Source: Nanobdellota archaeon (GTDB taxonomy: Archaea; Nanobdellota; Nanobdellia; Pacearchaeales; GW2011-AR1). From it: a stretch of 11,736 bases of DNA. How positions within the stretch are numbered: position 1 is the stretch's first letter; every line of letters begins with the position of its first letter. The position numbers and the translations under genes are program-made. The stretch is from contig JAHISS010000011.1 of NCBI GenBank assembly GCA_018817905.1, positions 1 to 11,736 of the forward strand, given 5' to 3'. This document shows positions 6,935 through 11,736 of this stretch, one piece after another. The notes under the pieces were generated by a model, which worked only from the letters and a program-made list of their open reading frames with translations, did no database searches and was not told the DNA's origin.

Positions 6935-7276
6935 CAAGTTACCCCACCAGCCCAACAGTTATCCATAAATCCAACTAATCCGATATTATCCAAAACTCAA
7001 TTAATGTTACATCGATTGGTTTTATTATTAATCTAATGAGTTGGTTGAAAGTGAAACTATTTTCTAAAGGATTTTATAATTTATATACCGCAAGTTACCC
7101 ACCCCAACCAACTAAATAATTATCCACAAATCCAATAACATTATGCTCTTGATTGATTTTATTATTTAATGGGGGGTGGAGGAAATTATTACCGCTATTT
7201 TTTCAAAAATTATACACTACAAGTCACCCAACCCGTCACAACTTAACTAACCTGAATAATTATCCATAAATCAAAT
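6935..7276. repeat. Intergenic repeat copy A: two full units plus a partial third
   Basis: Bases 6935-7216 closely match 9996-10260 in the same orientation. The core 6971-7092 differs from its partner at only about eight sites by eye. Internally it is a degenerate tandem array whose units open with CAAGT(T/C)ACCC at 6935, 7091 and 7220. Each unit then carries TTATCCA(T/C)AAATC; the first two add GATTG(A/G)TTTTATTATT. Unit 1 can fold into an imperfect hairpin bounded by CCAACT (6971) and AGTTGG. Unit 1 ends in a TATA-like TTTATATACC and unit 2 contains a T6 run (7198-7203). The third unit lies directly upstream of aspS. No coding frame is evident. Confidence 0.75.
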
Positions 7277-7345
7277 CAACATATCCTGTTTCCAAATATA
7301 TCCTCTAACAAAAACAAATAAAAACCTCTTTGTTCTCACTTTAAC

Positions 7346-8689
7346 ATGTTACGCACCAACACCTGCGGCGAACTCTGCAAAAAAGACATTGGCGAAAAAG
7401 TCACGCTCTGCGGCTGGGTCGACACAATAAGACAATTCGGAAAAATAACCTTCTTAGATTTACGCGACCGCTACGGCAAAACCCAAGTTATCTTAAAAGA
7501 GAAAACAGAACTTAAACAAGAATACTGCATCCAAATCAAAGGAAAAGTCGTTGAAAGAAAAGACAAAAACAAAAACCTCCCAACAGGAGACATTGAAGTT
7601 TTAGCTGAAAAAATAAAAATATTCAACGAAAGTCCTCCAATGCCATTCGACGCAAAGAACGAAAACATTGACGAAGACTTAAGACTAAAATACAGATTCC
7701 TCGACCTCAGAAGAGAAGAACTCCAAGAAAAACTTCTCCTTCGCCACAAACTCTACAAGTCGATAATGGATTACATGGACAAAAAAGGATTCATCTACTT
7801 GGAAACGCCAATCCTCGGAAAGTCAACACCAGAAGGCGCACGCGACTACATTGTCCCAAGCCGAGTCAACCCTGGAAAATTCTTTGCTCTCCCCCAATCT
7901 CCTCAAATCTTCAAACAACTAACAATGATAGCAAACTACGACAAATATTATCAAATCGCCAGATGCTTCAGAGACGAAGACCTACGAGCAGACCGCCAAC
8001 CAGAATTTACTCAGTTAGATATTGAAATGTCCTTCATCGAACAAGAAGACTTGCTAAAAGAAATAGAGAACTTATTCAAATTTATTTTCAAACAAGCGCT
8101 CAACATCAACATCAAAACCCCTTTCCCAAAAATAACTTACGAACAAGCCATGAAAAGATACGAAACAGATTCTCCAGACACAAGAAAAAACAAGGAAGAA
8201 TATTCCTTTGTCTGGGTCGTTGATTTCCCAATGTTTGAATACAACAAAGACGACAAAAGATTTTACGCAACACATCACCCATTCACCTCTCCAGAAGACA
8301 ACGCTGACTTTTCAAAACCAGAAAAAATGAAATCAAAGGCCTACGACCTCGTCCTAAACGGAAGTGAAATCGGTGGAGGTTCAATAAGAATCCACGACGC
8401 TGAAACCCAAAACAAAGTTTTCAAAACTCTCGGCATCTCAGAAAAAGAAGCTCAGGAGAAGTTTGGATTTTTGTTGAGTGCTTTGTCGTATGGAGCACCA
8501 CCGCACGGCGGAATCGCATTCGGCTTAGACAGAATAATCCAAATAATGACAAACTCTGATTCAATCAGAGACGTCATCGCTTTTCCAAAGAACAAGGATG
8601 CAAGGGACTTAATGATGGACGCCCCGTCAGAAGTCAACGAAGCCCAGTTGAAGGAAGCGAATATTAAATTGGATGTCAAAAATAACTAA
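7346..8689 (+). CDS. aspS: Aspartyl-tRNA synthetase, bacterial-type, GAD-less (447 aa)
   Basis: It attaches aspartate to tRNA(Asp) in the cytoplasm. An N-terminal anticodon-binding OB fold (about 1-95, with TLCGWV and FLDLRDRYGKTQV) precedes the class II core. Core landmarks are GFIYLETPILGKSTPEGARDY (148-168, motif 1 region), PQSPQIFKQ (183-191), FRDEDLRADRQPEFTQLD (208-225, motif 2) and GIAFGLDR (389-396, motif 3). FRDEDLRADRQPEF is the bacterial-type form; the archaeal/eukaryal form differs clearly. Bacterial enzymes have about 590 residues. Here YEQAMKRYETDSPDTR runs almost directly into FVWVVDFPMFEY (288-299), so the GAD insertion is missing. No ribosome binding site is seen; a weak TATA-like AAATAAAAA lies about 26 bases upstream. 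The C-terminal coding sequence is partly duplicated at 9954-9983, beyond the ATPase gene. Confidence 0.93.
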   Translation: MLRTNTCGELCKKDIGEKVTLCGWVDTIRQFGKITFLDLRDRYGKTQVILKEKTELKQEYCIQIKGKVVERKDKNKNLPTGDIEVLAEKIKIFNESPPMPFDAKNENIDEDLRLKYRFLDLRREELQEKLLLRHKLYKSIMDYMDKKGFIYLETPILGKSTPEGARDYIVPSRVNPGKFFALPQSPQIFKQLTMIANYDKYYQIARCFRDEDLRADRQPEFTQLDIEMSFIEQEDLLKEIENLFKFIFKQALNINIKTPFPKITYEQAMKRYETDSPDTRKNKEEYSFVWVVDFPMFEYNKDDKRFYATHHPFTSPEDNADFSKPEKMKSKAYDLVLNGSEIGGGSIRIHDAETQNKVFKTLGISEKEAQEKFGFLLSALSYGAPPHGGIAFGLDRIIQIMTNSDSIRDVIAFPKNKDARDLMMDAPSEVNEAQLKEANIKLDVKNN

Positions 8690-8694
8690 AAATC

Positions 8695-8741
8695 ATTCCT
8701 AAACTCCACTTCACTTTTAGTATAACTATTCCTAAACTCCA
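8695..8741 (+). repeat. 14-bp direct repeat upstream of the ATPase gene
   Basis: ATTCCTAAACTCCA occurs at 8695-8708 and again at 8728-8741, 33 bases apart, close to three turns of DNA helix. The second copy is one half of the palindrome at 8725-8754. The first starts only five bases after the aspS stop codon. This arrangement suggests two binding sites for one regulator. Confidence 0.6.
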
Positions 8742-8754
8742 GTTAAGGAATAGT
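8725..8754. promoter_or_regulatory. 30-bp near-perfect palindrome, probable operator of the ATPase gene
   Basis: The half-sites ACTATTCCT and AGGAATAGT, then AACT and AGTT, are symmetric about a CC centre. Only one base pair in each arm and the two central bases break the symmetry. Its right end abuts the position expected for the BRE, just before the TATA box at 8759-8766. A dimeric repressor bound here would block TBP/TFB. The sequence could also form an RNA hairpin at the end of the aspS transcript, but its spacing to the TATA box favours a DNA site. Confidence 0.6.
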
Positions 8755-8758
8755 AAAA

Positions 8759-8766
8759 TTTATAAA
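8759..8766 (+). promoter_or_regulatory. TATA box of the ATPase gene
   Basis: TTTATAAA is centred about 26 bases upstream of the ATG at 8788, so the transcript should start at or very near the start codon. An AAAGGAG at 8764-8770 lies too far upstream (about 18 bases) to act as a ribosome binding site and would not be transcribed. Confidence 0.55.
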
Positions 8767-8787
8767 GGAGAAAACACTCTCTCCAAT

Positions 8788-9948
8788 ATGTACATAGAAA
8801 GGCAGATCAAAGAAAAGTTTGAAAAAATAGCAAATGCAATTTCAATCATTGCGTTAGTCGGAGCAAGGCAGGCGGGTAAAACAACTTTTTTGAAAGAACA
8901 GGCAAAAGAAAAAAATTCATCATATCTTTTATTTGATGATCCAGATGTCAAAGAATTGTTTGAAGAAGATATAAAAAAATTTGAAAATCAATACATTGAA
9001 GGACGCAATGTTTCTATCCTTGACGAAGTCCAATATTGTAAAGACTCAGGCGGGAAATTAAAGTATCTCGCAGACATCGGTAGAAAGCTTTGGATTACAT
9101 CTTCATCAGAAATACTTTTGAGCAAGGAGGTTTTATCTTATCTTGTTGGGAGAGTTTCTATAATGAGATTATATCCCTTTTCATTAAATGAATTCATGAT
9201 GTCCAAAAAACAAAAAGAGTTCACAGCGAAAATACTTAAAAGAAATATTTCTGAACATGCAATTTATGGGGGATATCCAAAAGTTGTAACCACGCAAGAT
9301 TTTGAAATTAAAAAAACAATTCTTAAAGGCCTTTATGAAACAATGATTTTAAAAGACATATCAAGAACTTTTTCAATTAATGATCTAAATGCTTTGGAGA
9401 ATGTTGTAAGATATATCTCTCATGGCATCGGGGGAACTTTTAATTATGAACAAGCGTCAAAAAAAATTAACATTTCTTTTCAAACTTTAGTGAGATACAT
9501 TAATGCTATGGAAAAAAGTTATTTGATAAAAAGAATTCAGCCGTTCTATACAAATAAATTCAAGGAAATAGTAAAGCAGCCAAAAATATTTTTCATTGAT
9601 ACAGGATTAAGAAATATCATATCAAATGAATTTAATCTCGATGGTCAACTTTTTGAAAATTATGTAGTAAGTGAATTAATAAAATTAGGATTTTCTCCGA
9701 AATATTGGAGAACAAAATCAAAAGCAGAGGTAGATTTTGTTATTGAAAAAGAAAAAGAAATCATTCCAATTGAAGTAAAACTAACCTCTCACAAAATACC
9801 TAAAGGCCTGCGTTCTTTTATTGATACATACAAACCAAAAAGAGCTTTTGTTATAACGTTGGACGGGGAGAAAAGCAAAACAAAAATTAAAAAGTGCAAC
9901 GTCATTTTCACAGATGTTCATGAAATGGAAAAACTGTTAAAGGAATGA
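8788..9948 (+). CDS. AAA_14 / DUF4143 family ATPase (386 aa)
   Basis: This is an archaeal-type P-loop ATPase of a family that is widespread, often multicopy and without a settled function. Walker A is GARQAGKTT (25-33), Walker B is SILDEVQ (76-82), and WITSSSE (102-108) fits sensor I. The C-terminal DUF4143 part starts near 160, with a winged-helix-like stretch (about 205-250). It ends in a nuclease-like PD-(D/E)xK pattern: Glu290, Asp316 in KAEVDFVIE, and Glu329-x-Lys331 in IPIEVKL. Length is normal and the gene looks intact. Codons end mainly in A or T (AAT, GAT, TTT, TAT), unlike the C-ending codons of aspS and gatE, so recent acquisition is likely. It has its own palindromic promoter and sits between the real aspS end and a second copy of that end. 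Confidence 0.9.
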   Translation: MYIERQIKEKFEKIANAISIIALVGARQAGKTTFLKEQAKEKNSSYLLFDDPDVKELFEEDIKKFENQYIEGRNVSILDEVQYCKDSGGKLKYLADIGRKLWITSSSEILLSKEVLSYLVGRVSIMRLYPFSLNEFMMSKKQKEFTAKILKRNISEHAIYGGYPKVVTTQDFEIKKTILKGLYETMILKDISRTFSINDLNALENVVRYISHGIGGTFNYEQASKKINISFQTLVRYINAMEKSYLIKRIQPFYTNKFKEIVKQPKIFFIDTGLRNIISNEFNLDGQLFENYVVSELIKLGFSPKYWRTKSKAEVDFVIEKEKEIIPIEVKLTSHKIPKGLRSFIDTYKPKRAFVITLDGEKSKTKIKKCNVIFTDVHEMEKLLKE

Positions 9949-9953
9949 CTACA

Positions 9954-10028
9954 CAGTTGAAAGAGGCGAATATTAAATTAGATTTAAGGAAAGAACAAGT
10001 CACCCCGCCGCCCCACAACTCCAACTAA
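9954..10028 (+). pseudogene. Duplicated 3' end of aspS (remnant)
   Basis: Bases 9954-9983 match aspS 8645-8674 at 27 of 30 positions. In the aspS frame both encode QLKEANIKLD, and all three differences are synonymous third bases (AAG/AAA, GAA/GAG, TTG/TTA). After that the frames diverge: real aspS ends VKNN, while this copy continues LRKEQ and runs into the repeat before TAA at 10026-10028. It has no start codon and is not in frame with the ATPase, so it is not a gene. Purely synonymous differences mean both copies descend from functional aspS alleles. Confidence 0.8.
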
Positions 10029-10260
10029 TTCGATATTATCCAAAACTCAATTAATATTACGTCCGATTGATTTTATTATTAATCTAATGAGTTGGTTGGA
10101 AGTGAAACTATTTTCTAAAGGATTTTATACTTTATATACCACGAGTTACCCCAAAACCCCGGATAATTATCCACAAATCCAAACAACATATTCAGATTGA
10201 TTTTATTATTTAATGGGGGGCTGGCTATAATTTAAGCTATTTTTTCAAAGATTATATACA
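9996..10260. repeat. Intergenic repeat copy B
   Basis: This is the direct repeat partner of 6935-7216. It has unit 1 (from 9996) and unit 2 (from 10142, opening CGAGTTACCC). The hairpin bounded by CCAACT (10021) and AGTTGG (10090-10095), the TATA-like TTTATATACC (10131-10140), the TTATCCACAAATCC motif, the G6 run (10215-10220) and the T6 run (10241-10246) are all kept. The G/C-rich spacer after ACCCC is the most divergent part. It ends at the stop codon of the 428-aa gene, and the bases there (TCACTACAATCCC) still resemble the start of a third unit. Confidence 0.75.
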
Positions 10261-10265
10261 AATAA

Positions 10266-11552
10266 TTATATCACTACAATCCCAGTAGAACTAAGCGACT
10301 CTCCGCTTTCTGTTTTGTATTGAATTGTAACGTCCCCACCAGTAAAACTATCATCTGCACAACTTATTCTAAATGTTCTATCTCTTCCTTCTCTTAGTTT
10401 ATAATCCCTATCATAAATCCCGCAGTTTGTAACATCTATGCTTTCTATTGTTAAATCTTCACCGGCTAAATTCTTAATTTCTAAGTTAATATCATTCCTC
10501 CGCAGTTCCCAAGAATAACAATATAATGGTTCTTCAATGTCGCACTCCCCGTTAACCTCTTTACAATTACATCTTCCTCCGTCTATCTCACAACTTGCTC
10601 CGAGGTCTTGCATTTTGAATAAGTTTAGTTCGTTATCTTCTCCCCAACCACAAGCGATATCTTCTTTTGTTCTAAAGTCAAGGTATTTCCAATATTCGCT
10701 AAAGCTTAGATTAAAGTCTGGAGGAGTTTGGGTTTCTAGTGTTACGATTCTTGTTTCGTGGTCATCTATTGAGTCCTCATGGTCTTCTGTTGTGGTGAAG
10801 AGGGAAGTTATTGAGTCTGTAATGTTTGATAGAGTATTTGTTATTGTGTCTTTCCAGTCGTTGATTGTGGTTCGCCAGGATTCGAGGGAGGAGATGCGTT
10901 GCTCGTACGTATTCTCTTCTAAGTAAAGTCCGTGTTCATAATAATATTTTGGAGGATCAGTTCCATCAAAAGCACTTACGAGAATTATTTTTCCATCAAC
11001 TTTTTCATTTCCATTCTTGGTTAATTCTTCAAAGAACGTATATCCAATTTCCCAGTAAAGAGGGTCATATCTAAGGCTACGATTCATGATAAGATAATCA
11101 AATGAATCGTTTATGTCCCACCGTCTAAAATCCTTTATTGAAATACCTCCCAAAATTCCTTCATAATAATCTTCATTTATAGTAAAATTAATCGCCCCAT
11201 AAGCTCGAGCCACGTGTAAATCTCCTAACAAATCATCAGGAGCGGCAAGCCATAGCTCTGCGCCCCAATAATGAAAGATTGAAAAGTTACCAACATAAAC
11301 TTTCTGAAAATTATCCCAATAATGAATAGAACCATAATGATAACACCATCGTGGATAAGGACAAGTTGGTTCTCCGCTTTCAAGATAGTACTCTTCACCA
11401 GAAGTAGTCTCCGATACTAACATCTTTTCTCCTTCTCCTTCAAAATAGTCATCCGAGAGATATTTATTCTCAACTGAATAAATTTTCTCAGCACTCCCAA
11501 CCCCACTCATCAAAACAATCAGGAACAAACATAACAATATCTCTTTTTTCAT
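10266..11552 (-). CDS. Secreted protein with coiled coil and C-terminal beta domain (428 aa)
   Basis: It is exported and probably displayed on the cell surface. A signal peptide covers residues 1-21 (MKKEILLCLFLIVLMSG..., cleavage after GSA). An aromatic-rich N-terminal domain follows (about 22-205, many Tyr/Trp, Cys64 and Cys70). Residues about 212-275 form a heptad coiled coil with Ile220, Leu223, Trp226, Ile230, Trp233, Ile237, Leu241 and Ile244, suggesting an oligomeric stalk. A Cys-rich stretch (301-345, six Cys) leads to a beta domain (352-428). Its LEIKNLAGEDLTIESIDVTNCG resembles the C-terminal domain I recall from DPANN pilin-like and other exported proteins; that resemblance is from memory. 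Several N-x-S/T sites are present. No ribosome binding site is seen; a TATA-like box is at 11571-11580. Confidence 0.82.
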   Translation of the reverse strand: MKKEILLCLFLIVLMSGVGSAEKIYSVENKYLSDDYFEGEGEKMLVSETTSGEEYYLESGEPTCPYPRWCYHYGSIHYWDNFQKVYVGNFSIFHYWGAELWLAAPDDLLGDLHVARAYGAINFTINEDYYEGILGGISIKDFRRWDINDSFDYLIMNRSLRYDPLYWEIGYTFFEELTKNGNEKVDGKIILVSAFDGTDPPKYYYEHGLYLEENTYEQRISSLESWRTTINDWKDTITNTLSNITDSITSLFTTTEDHEDSIDDHETRIVTLETQTPPDFNLSFSEYWKYLDFRTKEDIACGWGEDNELNLFKMQDLGASCEIDGGRCNCKEVNGECDIEEPLYCYSWELRRNDINLEIKNLAGEDLTIESIDVTNCGIYDRDYKLREGRDRTFRISCADDSFTGGDVTIQYKTESGESLSSTGIVVI

Positions 11553-11570
11553 AGCATTCTACATGTTATC

Positions 11571-11580
11571 TTTTATTTAA
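11571..11580 (-). promoter_or_regulatory. TATA-like box for the 428-aa secreted protein gene
   Basis: The minus strand reads TTAAATAAAA, centred about 24 bases upstream of the ATG at 11552. Transcription would start at or next to the start codon, again implying a leaderless mRNA. Confidence 0.4.
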
Positions 11581-11618
11581 ACATAACTTACTATTGATAT
11601 TGTATAGTTAACGTCACA

Positions 11619-11627
11619 TTTATATAG
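11619..11627 (+). promoter_or_regulatory. TATA box for the right-edge zinc-ribbon gene
   Basis: TTTATATAG is centred about 39 bases upstream of the ATG at 11662. It would start a transcript near 11649, giving a leader of about 13 bases that just includes the AAAGGAGGT ribosome binding site. Confidence 0.5.
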
Positions 11628-11661
11628 CCGTCTTGTTTTTTTAATCAAAGGAGGTAAGAAA

Positions 11662-11736
11662 ATGTCCATTAAATGTTTGAATTGTAAATCGAAAGATGTC
11701 AGAAAAAGAGGTTTTAGATTTACTCTTACCGGAAAA
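11662..11736 (+). CDS. Zinc-ribbon protein, N-terminal fragment (runs off right edge)
   Basis: Twenty-five codons are visible, beginning MSIKCLNCKSKDVRKRGF. The CxxC followed by a basic KDVRKRGF stretch is the first half of a zinc ribbon. This pattern is common at the N-terminus of transposases and related DNA-binding proteins, where a second CxxC normally follows about 15-20 residues later, here outside the window. A transposase is a reasonable guess but cannot be shown. The start is fixed by AAAGGAGGT at 11648-11656, six bases upstream, and the TATA box at 11619-11627. Confidence 0.6.
   Translation, partial: MSIKCLNCKSKDVRKRGFRFTLTGK

Noticed and set aside
7119..7130. Bacterial DnaA box (TTATCCACA) and a replication origin in the repeats
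   Set aside because: The match is exact, but archaea use Orc1/Cdc6 and not DnaA, no orc1/cdc6 gene is present, and the motif is part of a longer AT-rich repeat. Treated as coincidence.
6935..7276. CRISPR array
   Set aside because: The repeated units are 129-156 bases apart, degenerate, and share sequence throughout instead of alternating conserved repeats with unique spacers.

Overview
This AT-rich window most likely comes from a DPANN-type archaeon, of the kind seen in Pacearchaeota and Woesearchaeota. The archaeal assignment rests on three things. One gene is GatE, which is archaea-specific. Most genes have a TATA-like box about 24-28 nt upstream of the ATG and no Shine-Dalgarno, so their mRNAs look leaderless. 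Two large cysteine-rich secreted proteins are typical of DPANN surface proteins. A bacterial-type aspartyl-tRNA synthetase sits beside these and points to ancient transfer. The lineage is inferred; no rRNA or other marker gene is present.

Layout, left to right. (1) 1-65: start of an unidentified minus-strand gene, with a 10-bp hairpin over its ribosome binding site. (2) 108-480: no clear gene. (3) 481-540: a possible 19-aa Cys-rich micro-ORF. (4) 542-3262, minus: 906-aa secreted modular protein. (5) 3303-3860: GC-enriched, highly structured intergenic DNA. Its first half looks like a plus-strand RNA with four to five helices. Its second half is a 17-bp inverted repeat around a five-tract G-quadruplex motif. 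(6) 3903-5303: gatE. (7) 5310-5768 and 5810-6877, minus: an unknown membrane protein and a KAS III-like thiolase-fold enzyme. (8) 6935-7276: a repeat region, followed by aspS (7346-8689). (9) 8725-9948: a palindromic operator-like site and an AAA_14/DUF4143 ATPase gene. (10) 9954-9983: a duplicated copy of the aspS 3' end, followed by a second copy of the repeat (9996-10260). (11) 10266-11552, minus: secreted coiled-coil protein. (12) 11662-11736: start of a zinc-ribbon protein.

Three observations stand out. First, GatE and AspRS, the two best-known carriers of the GAD insertion domain, both lack it here. Second, the ATPase gene looks like a small cassette inserted at the 3' end of aspS. It has contrasting codon use and its own palindromic promoter. 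A 30-bp aspS tail copy downstream differs from the real tail only at synonymous sites, and the whole aspS-ATPase block lies between two ~270-bp direct repeats. Third, the 3303-3648 intergenic region folds into long nested helices whose three G-U wobble pairs all favour a plus-strand transcript.

The genes do not form one pathway. gatE and aspS both serve aminoacyl-tRNA formation (Gln-tRNA by transamidation, and Asp-tRNA), but they are transcribed separately. GatD, the obligatory partner of GatE, is not in the window.
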